NCBI RefSeq assembly: GCF_004683965.1
Contig: NZ_CP038436.1
Coordinates: 3,720,001-3,784,000 of the forward strand
DNA length: 64,000 nt
Source of the DNA: Nocardioides seonyuensis
GTDB taxonomy: Bacteria; Actinomycetota; Actinomycetes; Propionibacteriales; Nocardioidaceae
Direction: 5' to 3'
The notes under the pieces: model-generated
Database searches by the model: none
Told to the model about the DNA's origin: nothing
The model's input: only the letters and a program-made list of their open reading frames with translations
Made by a program: the position numbers and the translations under genes
Shown here: positions 41,151 through 51,352 of the stretch, piece by piece
Layout of the letters: each line of letters starts with the position of its first letter
How positions within the stretch are numbered: position 1 is the stretch's first letter

Positions 41151-41711
41151 TCAGAGCATCCTGCGCAGGATCCGCGGCCGCAGGTTGGTGAAGAGGTGCG
41201 CAGCGAGCGCGACGAAGAACGCCACGTGCGCGGCGACGTGCAGCGGCAACCAGGCGTCGTAGCCCGTCGTCACGAGCACGAGCCCGGTGAGGGGTACGAC
41301 GACCAGCAGGGCGAGCAGCACCCGCTCGGTCACGTGCACGAGCCAGCGCTCTCGCTGGGACAGGTGCTCCGACCACGGCGGCAGGCCGCTCGTCCGGCGC
41401 CACAGCATGCGCGCGATCCCCAGCGCCAGGACCGTGGCACCCAGCAGGAGGTGCAGCTCGGCCAGGTCGAATGCGCCGCCGAGCAGGTCATAGGCGTCGG
41501 CACGGGCCTCGCACTGCTCCTCGAGACGGTCCAGCCGGTCCTCGAAGGCGTCGCTGGTGTCGCCGCCGCTGAGCTCCTCGCCCGGTGGGTCGCAGGCATC
41601 GTCCAGGTCGAGCCGGTATCCCACGACGAACTGGGCGGCGACCGCCGCCACCGTGGCCCAGTGCAGCACCTTGGTGACCGGTCCGTAGCCGTGCGGGCCG
41701 TTGCGCAGCAT
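41151..41711 (-). CDS. Cytochrome b561-type membrane protein
   Basis: A 186-residue protein with four membrane helices and His residues placed for heme: HGYGPVTKVLHWATVAAVAAQF in two parts in helix 1, ELHLLLGATVL in helix 2, and LPLHVAAHVAFFVALAAHLF in helix 4. It should shuttle electrons between quinol and an envelope partner. An acidic loop of about 45 residues between helices 1 and 2 has two Cys. The ATG at 41711 is backed by a TAGCGT hexamer 6 bases upstream. Confidence 0.82.
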   Translation of the reverse strand: MLRNGPHGYGPVTKVLHWATVAAVAAQFVVGYRLDLDDACDPPGEELSGGDTSDAFEDRLDRLEEQCEARADAYDLLGGAFDLAELHLLLGATVLALGIARMLWRRTSGLPPWSEHLSQRERWLVHVTERVLLALLVVVPLTGLVLVTTGYDAWLPLHVAAHVAFFVALAAHLFTNLRPRILRRML

Positions 41712-41717
41712 GGACGG

Positions 41718-41723
41718 ACGCTA
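41718..41723 (-). promoter_or_regulatory. -10 element (TAGCGT), leaderless cytochrome b561 gene
   Basis: TAGCGT on the minus strand ends 6 bases before the ATG at 41711. It lies back to back with the divergent -10 at 41740. Confidence 0.5.
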
Positions 41724-41739
41724 GCCGATCAGCCTCGGT

Positions 41740-41745
41740 TACCCT
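41740..41745 (+). promoter_or_regulatory. -10 element (TACCCT), leaderless sulfotransferase gene
   Basis: TACCCT ends 7 bases before the GTG at 41753. Confidence 0.5.
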
Positions 41746-41752
41746 CTCCACC

Positions 41753-42403
41753 GTGCTGATCTCCGACTCGCGGCGAGTCCTCTTCGTGCACGTCCCCAAG
41801 ACCGGTGGCGTGTCGATCGAGGACGTCTTCCGCGAGGGCTGTCCCGACGCCCGCAAGAAGCGCGCCGACGACCCGCCCGAGGGCCGGCACCTCACGCTGG
41901 AGCGGATCCTCGAGAAGGAGCCGCAGGCGGTCGACTACTGGACGTTCGGATTCGTGCGCAACCCGTGGGCGCGGATGGTCTCGTGGTACTCCATGATCGA
42001 CCAGTGGAACAAGCGGTGGGGTCCCGCGAGCGGCAAGCCGCAGGACGTCAGCTACGGCCTGATGCGCGACGGCAACGAGATGTGGCGGGCGGCCGCCGCC
42101 TACTCCGGCTTCGAGGAGTTCGTGCTCCGCGGCACCGAGGAGCTCCCCCGGCTGGGAACGCCCCAGGTCGACTACCTCCGCGCGCCCTCCCTGGGCCGCG
42201 AGGCCGACTTCGTGGGTCGCACGGAGCGCCTCGCGGACGACATGGCGGTCGTGCAGCGAAAGCTCGGGCTCGAGCCGACTCCCCCGCCCCACCGCAACAA
42301 GTCGCGCCACGGCACCTACCACGACTACTTCACCGAGGCCTCCCGCAAGAAGGTGGCCGAGGTCTACGCCGCGGACCTCGAGGCCTTCGGCTACACCTAC
42401 TGA
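41753..42403 (+). CDS. Sulfotransferase-family protein (carbohydrate type)
   Basis: A 216-residue protein. FVHVPKTGGVSIEDVF is the 5'-phosphosulfate loop and FGFVRNPWARMVSWY the 3'-phosphate loop of PAPS-dependent sulfotransferases of the Sulfotransfer_2 type, which sulfate sugars or glycolipids. The family also includes proteins with unproven activity. No signal peptide, so it would act in the cytosol or at the inner membrane face. Its 3' end overlaps the convergent sulfotransferase-like gene by 7 bases. Confidence 0.75.
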   Translation: MLISDSRRVLFVHVPKTGGVSIEDVFREGCPDARKKRADDPPEGRHLTLERILEKEPQAVDYWTFGFVRNPWARMVSWYSMIDQWNKRWGPASGKPQDVSYGLMRDGNEMWRAAAAYSGFEEFVLRGTEELPRLGTPQVDYLRAPSLGREADFVGRTERLADDMAVVQRKLGLEPTPPPHRNKSRHGTYHDYFTEASRKKVAEVYAADLEAFGYTY

Positions 42404-43029
42404 AGCCGGGTGCCGCGAGCACCCGCCCACTCGCCGGTGTCCTGGAGCCGGCGCCAGACGTCGTACTCAGGGGCGAAGTGCTCGAGGAGGTCGGCACGCA
42501 GGTCGGCGCTGAGCTCGGCGGGCCGACTGTCAGAGGTGTTGCGGCGCCCGAACTCCAGGGGGCTCCCTACTCGCTCGCTGAACCAGCGGCCCCACACGTC
42601 GGGCCGGTCGACGGCGAAGACCCGGTCGACCGCCACCAAGCCGCCTGCACTGATGAACCGGGCCGGCCGGCCCCGCGGGGTCGGTGCCGCGTCGTCGCCG
42701 CTGATGTAGCTGGACGCGAAGGCCTCGAAGGACATCTCGGCCGTGGACCTGCCGGGGCGCGCGTCCTCGCGGGCCCGGTAGCGCCACCAGGACTCCAACC
42801 ACTCGACCGGCTCACGGAACATCGTCACCAGCTCGTAGGAGTCTCGCGGGAACCCCTGCTCCTCCAGCTGCGGCGCGAGCTCGTGGAGGAAGCCCCGGGC
42901 AGGCAGGTGCTTGCGGCCCGGAGGGCTGCTGACCACGAGGGATGCGTACGGCGCCAGCGCGCCCTCCAGCGTCGTGCTCGCGGTCTTGGGCAGCGCCAGC
43001 AGCACGAACCCGTGCTGCAGGAACGTCAT
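42397..43029 (-). CDS. Second sulfotransferase-like protein
   Basis: A 210-residue protein. FVLLALPKTASTTLEGALAP matches the N-terminal PAPS loop pattern, and MFREPVEWLESWWRYRARED matches the 3'-phosphate loop found in sulfotransferases. Overall similarity to its convergent neighbour is low, so they are probably not a recent duplication. Start ATG at 43027-43029, 53 bases from the divergent dienelactone-hydrolase gene. Substrate unknown. Confidence 0.65.
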   Translation of the reverse strand: MTFLQHGFVLLALPKTASTTLEGALAPYASLVVSSPPGRKHLPARGFLHELAPQLEEQGFPRDSYELVTMFREPVEWLESWWRYRAREDARPGRSTAEMSFEAFASSYISGDDAAPTPRGRPARFISAGGLVAVDRVFAVDRPDVWGRWFSERVGSPLEFGRRNTSDSRPAELSADLRADLLEHFAPEYDVWRRLQDTGEWAGARGTRLQ

Positions 43030-43082
43030 CACGGCCGCGATGATGCCACGGGCAGGTGCCCCGCTGCGCCACACTGTCGCCC

Positions 43083-43835
43083 ATGACGTTCCCGGACTCC
43101 TGGGTGCAGGGCTCGCACACCCACGACGGCACGACGCACCCGACCTACCGCCGTGGGGCGGGCCCGGGAGTGATCGTGATCCACGAGATCCCGGGCATCA
43201 CGCCCGCGGTCGCAGCCTTCGGCCAGGAGCTCGTCGACGCGGGCTACACGGTCGTGATGCCGAGCCTGTTCGGTCGCGACGGCGCCGGCATGACCCCAGT
43301 GACCATCGCCGGGGCGCTGCGCAAGGTGTGCGTGAGCCGCGAGTTCACCAAGCTGCGCACCGGCGTGACCTCTCCTGTCGCCGGCTGGCTCCGGTCCCTT
43401 GCCAGAGAGCTCCACGAGGAGCTCGGTGGTCCGGGGGTCGGCGCGCTCGGCATGTGCTTCGCCGGTGGCTTCGCGCTCGCGATGATGGTGGACGCGCCCG
43501 TTGCTGCGCCGGTCCTGTGCCAGCCGAGCACGCCGCTCCCCCTCGGTGGGAAGAGGTCCAGGGACCTCAACCTCTCCCCCGCCGATCTCGAGGTCGTCAA
43601 GGGCAGGTGCGCGGCCGGTCAGCAGGTGCTCGGCCTGCAGTTCAGCATGGACCCGCTGACGGGCAAGCGCTTCGACACGCTCACGCGTGAGCTGGGTCAG
43701 GCCTTCATCCGGGTGGAGCTCGAGGGGAGAGGCCACTCGACCGTCACGGAGCACCGTCGGCAGGAGGGCGTCGACGCCATCCTCGACTTCCTCGCCGCCA
43801 ACCTGCGTACCGCTCCACACGGTGACCGGGCCTGA
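43083..43835 (+). CDS. Dienelactone hydrolase family protein
   Basis: A 250-residue alpha/beta hydrolase. The nucleophile is the Cys of GALGMCFAGGFAL, the G-x-C-x-G-G elbow of dienelactone hydrolases, with an acidic residue in the preceding strands and a C-terminal His in EGRGHSTVT. VIVIHEIPGITP is the family's N-terminal oxyanion segment. True dienelactone hydrolases act in chlorocatechol breakdown; no such pathway is near, so a broader ester or lactone hydrolase role is likely. Confidence 0.83.
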   Translation: MTFPDSWVQGSHTHDGTTHPTYRRGAGPGVIVIHEIPGITPAVAAFGQELVDAGYTVVMPSLFGRDGAGMTPVTIAGALRKVCVSREFTKLRTGVTSPVAGWLRSLARELHEELGGPGVGALGMCFAGGFALAMMVDAPVAAPVLCQPSTPLPLGGKRSRDLNLSPADLEVVKGRCAAGQQVLGLQFSMDPLTGKRFDTLTRELGQAFIRVELEGRGHSTVTEHRRQEGVDAILDFLAANLRTAPHGDRA

Positions 43836-43837
43836 CC

Positions 43838-43849
43838 TACCGCACGGTA
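43838..43849 (+). promoter_or_regulatory. Palindrome TACCG-CA-CGGTA, candidate operator
   Basis: A perfect 5-bp inverted repeat around two bases, immediately before and partly overlapping the TAATTT hexamer of the next gene. This half-site form is common for TetR-family operators in actinobacteria, so repression of the esterase gene is plausible. Confidence 0.45.
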
Positions 43850-43853
43850 ATTT
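43848..43853 (+). promoter_or_regulatory. -10 element (TAATTT), leaderless esterase gene
   Basis: TAATTT ends 6 bases before the GTG at 43860. Confidence 0.5.
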
Positions 43854-43859
43854 GGCTGT

Positions 43860-46823
<2,964 letters not shown>

Positions 46824-46834
<11 letters not shown>

Positions 46835-47585
46835 CGGAGTCGGACTCGGGCTTGACGAAGTAGAGCACCAGGCTCTTGCCGATGAGCGGGTCGAGCACCT
46901 TGCCGGCGACCCGGAGGGCCTTGGGGTTCTTCATGATCTCCCACACCAGGAGCTTGTGGTAGCCCTTCGCGAGCGGGTGGTCGTCGTTCTCCACACCCAC
47001 CGCGCACTTGATCCACCAGTAGGGCGTGTGCAGGCCGTGGGCGTAGTCCTTGCCGGTGTAGACCATCGTGTCGCCGGGAGTCCCGTCGTTGGAGCGGCCC
47101 GCCTTGGTGACCTTGTCGACGAGCTCCTCGGCCGTGTAGATGCGGATGTGGCCGCCCTCGGCGTTGTGGTAGTCGTCGGAGAGCTTCCAGTTGACGATCT
47201 CGGGAAGCCATCGCGGCACCGTGACGGCCAGGGTGCCACCGGGACGCAGCACCCGGACGAGCTCCTTGATCGCCTCGACGTCGGCGTGGATGTGCTCGAG
47301 CACCTCGGAACAGACGATCCGGTCGAACTCGCCGTCGGCGAAGGGCAGGGCGAGCGCGTCACCCTCCTTGACGTCGGCCTCGGCGCCCGCCGGCACCTCG
47401 CCGGCGTCCTTCATCGCCGCGAACCACTCACGCACCGTGGCGAGCTCGTCGGCGTCCTGGTCGAAGGCGACGACGTCGGCGCCCCGCTTGTACATCTCGA
47501 AGGCGTGGCGTCCGGCACCGCAGCCCATGTCGAGGACGCGGTCACCCGGGCGCAGCCCGAGCCGGTCGAAGTCAACGGTCAGCAC
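46824..47585 (-). CDS. Class I SAM-dependent methyltransferase (Methyltransf_11 type)
   Basis: A 253-residue protein. LDMGCGAGRHAFEMY is motif I, VAFDQDADEL motif II, DRIVCSEVLEHI and LRPGGTLAVTVPRWLPE motifs III-IV typical of ubiquinone/lipid-type methyltransferases. A long insertion (residues of about 145-210) rich in aromatic residues likely binds substrate. The GTG at 47585 has a strong AGGAGGAG site and lies 14 bases inside the GT4 gene; the 3' end overlaps the barrel gene. Confidence 0.85.
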
Positions 47586-48849
47586 GACGGCTCTCCTCCT
47601 GCTCGCGCCGGCCCTGCTCACTGTGGAAGCCGGCGATGGTCTCTTCGTAGGCAGCGGCAGTCGCGGCAGCGACCGCCCGCCAGCTGAACATCTCCTGGAC
47701 CCGCTGACGGCCCGCCTTGCCCATGCGGGCACGTCGCTCGGGGTCGTCGAGCAGGGCGGCGATCGCTGCCTCGAGCTCTCCGACGTCGCCGGGGGTCACC
47801 AGGTCGGCACACTCGCCGTCGGGGCCGACCACCTCGGGGATCGCTCCGGCGCGCGAGACCACGAGAGGTGTCTCGCACGCCATCAGCTCGGCCGTCGGGA
47901 GCGAGAACCCCTCGTAGAGCGACGGCACGCACGCCAGCTCGGCCGAGCCCATCACGTCGACGAGCTCGGCGTCGGAGACACCGTTGACGAAGCTGACGTG
48001 CTCGGCGATCCCGAGGTTGTCGATCAGCTGCTCGGTACGACCGCCGGGCTCGGGTCGGGTGACGAGGACCAGGGAGACGTCCCGCTCCGTGCGGAGCTTG
48101 GCGAAGGCCTCCAACAGGGTCGCGATGCCCTTCATCGGAGCGTCCGCGCTCGCCATGGCGAGGATCCGGCCGGACACCCGGGGGCGGGTCGGCGGCGCGA
48201 AGACGTCGTCGACGCCGAGGAGGATGGTCTCCATGCGCTGGGGGTCGACGCCGAAGTCGCGTGCGATGTCACGTCGTGAGGACTCCGAGGGCGTCAGGAT
48301 CTTGCGCATGCGGCGGGCCACCTGGCCCTGCATGCGGAGGAAGCCGTACCACCGGCGCAGGGTGAGGCGCTTGCGCCAGCTCGGAGCCGTCTCCAGGTCG
48401 ATACGGCGGTCGACGGTGATGGGGTGGTGGATGGTGGCGATGACGGGGAGCCCGAGCTTCTCCAGCTCCAGGATGCCGGTGCCCAGGACCTGGTTGTCGT
48501 GGGCGATGTCGAAGTCGGCGGCACGTTCGCGCATGAGCCGGGCGACGCGCGTGCTGAACGTCTTGGGCTCGGGAAAGCCCGCGGTGCACATCGTCGCGAA
48601 CTCCTCGACGTCGACCAGGTCGCGGAACTCGCGGAGCCGGGGCACTCGGAACGGGTCGGGCTCGCGGTAGAGGTCGAGGCTGGGGACCTTGGTGAGCTTC
48701 ACGCCCTCGTCGAGGTCGGGATAGGGCTGGCCGGAGAAGACCTCGACCTCGTGACCCAGCCGGACCAGCTCACGGCTGAGGTGACGGACGTAGATGCCCT
48801 GGCCGCCGCAGTGTGGCTTGCTCCGGTAGGAGAGCATGGCAATGCGCAC
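47572..48849 (-). CDS. Glycosyltransferase family 4
   Basis: A 425-residue GT-B enzyme. The N-terminal acceptor domain begins RIAMLSYRSKPHCGGQG and ends near the linker; the donor domain has ILAMASADAPMKGIATLLEA and the E-x7-E block PSLYEGFSLPTAELMAC. It should transfer a sugar from a nucleotide donor with retention of configuration. It is first in GT4-methyltransferase-barrel. The GTG at 48849 follows an AAAGG site. The 139-base spacer upstream holds ACCGTA/TACGGT-like promoter sequence at 48910-48915 and no gene. Confidence 0.88.
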   Translation of the reverse strand: MRIAMLSYRSKPHCGGQGIYVRHLSRELVRLGHEVEVFSGQPYPDLDEGVKLTKVPSLDLYREPDPFRVPRLREFRDLVDVEEFATMCTAGFPEPKTFSTRVARLMRERAADFDIAHDNQVLGTGILELEKLGLPVIATIHHPITVDRRIDLETAPSWRKRLTLRRWYGFLRMQGQVARRMRKILTPSESSRRDIARDFGVDPQRMETILLGVDDVFAPPTRPRVSGRILAMASADAPMKGIATLLEAFAKLRTERDVSLVLVTRPEPGGRTEQLIDNLGIAEHVSFVNGVSDAELVDVMGSAELACVPSLYEGFSLPTAELMACETPLVVSRAGAIPEVVGPDGECADLVTPGDVGELEAAIAALLDDPERRARMGKAGRQRVQEMFSWRAVAAATAAAYEETIAGFHSEQGRREQEESRRADR

Positions 48850-48988
48850 GTGTCGCGACCTTTCGATGAGACGTCGAACGAGAGTCGGTCTCCCGTTCCA
48901 CGCGTCGTAACCGTACCGATTGCCTCTCAAACGGCTCCCGTCGGAGCGGTGTTCCGGTCTCCGGCGTTCCGTGGGTCACACTGCCGGC

Positions 48989-49960
48989 TCAGGCCTCGCT
49001 GGAATGGCCGGGGAACACGTGTGCCGCCGGGTCGATGACCACGGCGGCGTTGTTGACCGCCGTGGCCGCCTCCCCGAACCCGACCGCGATGAGCCGGACC
49101 TTGCCGGGGTAGTCGGTGATGTCACCGGCGGCGAACACGCGAGGGAGGTTGGTGCGCATGGACCCGTCGACGCACACGTGGCGCTTGTTGGTCTCGAGCC
49201 CCCACTCCTGGATCGTGCCGAGGTCGGCCACGAAGCCGAGCGCCGCGACGACGGCCTGCGCGGGGCGGGTCTGCGGCTCCTGCCCGTCGACGGTGATCTC
49301 GACCTCCTCAAGGGTGGTCTCCCCGCGCAACGCGGTCACCTGCGCCTTGGTCACGATGTCGACGCTCGATGCCTTCACCGCAGCCACGGTGCGCTCGTGC
49401 GCCCGAAAGGCATCGCGACGGTGCACGAGGGTGACCGAGCGCGCGACGGGCTCGAGGTGCTGAGCCCAGTCGAAGGCGCTGTCGCCGCCGCCCACGATCA
49501 CCACGTCCTTCCCTGCATAGGGTGCGAAGCTCGGCACGAAGAACTCCATGCCGCGTCCGAGCCACCCCTCGCCGGCAGGGAGCGGGCGAGGCGTGAACTT
49601 GCCGATGCCGGCGGTGATCAGCACGGCCCTGGCCTCGATACGGGTGTCGTCGTCGAGGGTGACCACCACGTCGTCGTCGCGGTGCTCGAGCGTGAGCGCC
49701 GTACGATCGAGGAAGTACGCCGGGTCGGCCGACGCGGCCTGGGTGACGAGCCCCTCGACCAGGTCACGGCCCTTGACACTCGGGAACCCGGCGACGTCGA
49801 GGATCGCCTTCTCGGGATACATCGCGGTGATCTGCCCACCGAGCTCCGGGAGCGAGTCCACGACCGCGACCCGCAGCCCCCGGAACCCTCCGTAGTAGGC
49901 GGAGAAGAGGCCGGTCGGGCCGGCTCCGATGATGAGGAGGTCCGTCGTCGCGTCGGTCAC
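48989..49960 (-). CDS. Ferredoxin/flavodoxin-NADP reductase, thioredoxin-reductase type
   Basis: A 323-residue flavoprotein. LLIIGAGPTGLFSAYYGGFRG is the FAD site, VVIVGGGDSAFDWA the NAD(P) site, and VFAAGDITDYPGK the second FAD block. The redox CxxC of thioredoxin reductases is absent, placing it with YumC-type ferredoxin-NADP reductases. It could supply electrons to the Rieske or Fe-S proteins encoded in this window. The GTG at 49960 has a promoter directly upstream. Confidence 0.88.
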   Translation of the reverse strand: MTDATTDLLIIGAGPTGLFSAYYGGFRGLRVAVVDSLPELGGQITAMYPEKAILDVAGFPSVKGRDLVEGLVTQAASADPAYFLDRTALTLEHRDDDVVVTLDDDTRIEARAVLITAGIGKFTPRPLPAGEGWLGRGMEFFVPSFAPYAGKDVVIVGGGDSAFDWAQHLEPVARSVTLVHRRDAFRAHERTVAAVKASSVDIVTKAQVTALRGETTLEEVEITVDGQEPQTRPAQAVVAALGFVADLGTIQEWGLETNKRHVCVDGSMRTNLPRVFAAGDITDYPGKVRLIAVGFGEAATAVNNAAVVIDPAAHVFPGHSSEA

Positions 49961-49967
49961 GGGGGCG

Positions 49968-49996
49968 ATCCTTGCCTGACTCGGGCCAGTCCTCAA
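49968..49996 (-). promoter_or_regulatory. Promoter of the ferredoxin-NADP reductase gene
   Basis: On the minus strand TTGAGG (49996-49991) and AAGGAT (49973-49968) are separated by 17 bases, and the -10 ends 7 bases before the GTG, indicating a leaderless mRNA. Confidence 0.6.
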
Positions 49997-50018
49997 GGGT
50001 CACCCTCGGACACCGCCC

Positions 50019-50024
50019 TAGACT
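50019..50024 (+). promoter_or_regulatory. -10 element (TAGACT), leaderless channel gene
   Basis: TAGACT ends 8 bases before the ATG at 50033. Confidence 0.5.
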
Positions 50025-50032
50025 CACCGCCC

Positions 50033-50698
50033 ATGGGCCGGCGTCTGGAGCAGGTAAAGGAGCATCCCTCCGCGATCCTCCTGGTGATCCAGCTCGCTGC
50101 CGTCGTGCTCTGGCCGTTCCTGGAGTTCTCCAAGCCCGGTCGTGCCGTCCTCGGTGCCATCGGCATGCTCGCCGTCGCCGCAGCCGTCTACGCCGTACGC
50201 CGGACCCCGGCGCTCGTGTGGGTCGTGGTGGTGCTCGGCCTGCCCGCCATGGTGTTCACCGTGATGGAGGCCATGCGTCCCGAGGTGAACTGGATCGTGC
50301 TCACCTCGGGCCTGCTGCACGGCCCGTTCTACCTCTACGTCTCCTACGCGATGCTGCGCTACCTCTTCCACGACGACAAGGTCACCCGTGACGAGCTGTT
50401 CGCCACGGCAGCCGCCTTCACCGTCGTGGCCTGGGGCTTCGCCTATCTCTACTCGGCATCCCAGGTGCTGTGGCCGGGGTCGTTCGTCAGCCCCACGGCC
50501 GACCACCAGGGGTGGTTCACCCTGCTCTACCTCTCCTTCACCACCTTGACCAGCGTGGGTCTCTCGGACGTCGTGCCGGTCGAGCCGCACGCGCGCTCGC
50601 TCGTCATGCTCGAGATGGTCGCCGGAGTCTTCTACATCGCGCTCGTGGTCGCGCGGATGGTCGGCTTGACGATCCGGCGATCGATGCAGCGAGACTGA
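50033..50698 (+). CDS. Potassium-channel-like membrane protein
   Basis: A 221-residue protein with about six hydrophobic segments. The last pair frames a pore loop LLYLSFTTLTSVGLSDVVPV; TSVGLSD stands where K+ channels have TVGYGD, so selectivity may differ from K+. Resembles the Ion_trans_2 family. No cytosolic ligand-binding (RCK) domain. Divergent from the flavoprotein gene. Confidence 0.75.
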   Translation: MGRRLEQVKEHPSAILLVIQLAAVVLWPFLEFSKPGRAVLGAIGMLAVAAAVYAVRRTPALVWVVVVLGLPAMVFTVMEAMRPEVNWIVLTSGLLHGPFYLYVSYAMLRYLFHDDKVTRDELFATAAAFTVVAWGFAYLYSASQVLWPGSFVSPTADHQGWFTLLYLSFTTLTSVGLSDVVPVEPHARSLVMLEMVAGVFYIALVVARMVGLTIRRSMQRD

Positions 50699-50776
50699 TC
50701 AGGCGTCCCAGCCCTCAGGGCGGTGTTTCTTGGGCAGCTTGGAGACGACGAGTCGGTAGGACTCCTGGACCGCATC
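50699..50776 (-). pseudogene. C-terminal remnant of a YjbR/MmcQ-family gene
   Basis: About 25 minus-strand codons read DDAVQESYRLVVSKLPKKHR before PEGWDA and a TGA. SY-x-LV-x-SKLPKK is the typical C-terminus of YjbR/MmcQ DNA-binding-like proteins. The rest of the family's 110-residue domain is missing, and the following bases are the promoter of the next gene, so this is a relic. Confidence 0.45.
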
Positions 50777-50811
50777 GTCTCGACATCCATCGGACCATCC
50801 TCTCGCGCCCC

Positions 50812-50817
50812 TAGGGT
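50812..50817 (+). promoter_or_regulatory. -10 element (TAGGGT), leaderless 161-residue protein gene
   Basis: TAGGGT ends 7 bases before the GTG at 50825. Confidence 0.55.
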
Positions 50818-50824
50818 GTGAACC

Positions 50825-51310
50825 GTGTCCGTGACGCTCGCCCCTGGTTGCTTCGACCCCGCGGAAGCCGTCGACGAGCCCGACTGGGACGCGATGGACG
50901 ACGAGGAGTACGACGCCAGGTTCCCCGTCGAGGCGACGGGTGCCGGCGAGGGCGGCTGGGAGGCGACCCCGCAGTTCCGCGTCATCACCGACACAGTCGA
51001 GCTCGCCGCTGACGCCCTGCTCATCGCTGCGGAGAGGTTCATGCGGGTCGGCGACAGCGGCTCTGAGCACGCCGAGTCCGAGGAGGACTGGGACGAGGAC
51101 GACCGCGGCCCGAGCATCACGCGCGTGACCATCGACGAGGAAGCGGCCTACATCTCGGCCGACACCGACGACTGGCTGAGCCACCGGATGGCCGAGACGA
51201 TGAAGTTCATCCTCGTGCAGGAGCTCACCATGGCCGGGGTCTCGGCCGTGATCTCGGCGGACTACAACCCGGCCAGGGGCGTGCACGCCAGGCCCTGGCC
51301 CCCGAAGTAG
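50825..51310 (+). CDS. Unrecognised acidic 161-residue protein
   Basis: A strongly acidic cytosolic protein with Asp/Glu-rich stretches (DEPDWDAMDDEEYDARF; SEEDWDEDDRG) separated by a helical segment ELAADALLIAAERFMRV. The C-terminal half (ITRVTIDEEAAYISADTDDW, then an ETMKFILVQELTMAG helix) looks folded, and the protein ends in ARPWPPK. I do not recognise the family. The GTG start is supported by the upstream hexamer. Convergent with uvrB. Confidence 0.6.
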   Translation: MSVTLAPGCFDPAEAVDEPDWDAMDDEEYDARFPVEATGAGEGGWEATPQFRVITDTVELAADALLIAAERFMRVGDSGSEHAESEEDWDEDDRGPSITRVTIDEEAAYISADTDDWLSHRMAETMKFILVQELTMAGVSAVISADYNPARGVHARPWPPK

Positions 51311-51352
51311 ACCTCGGTCAGAGCTCGTCCCTCGGCTCGCGCGCACCACTCC

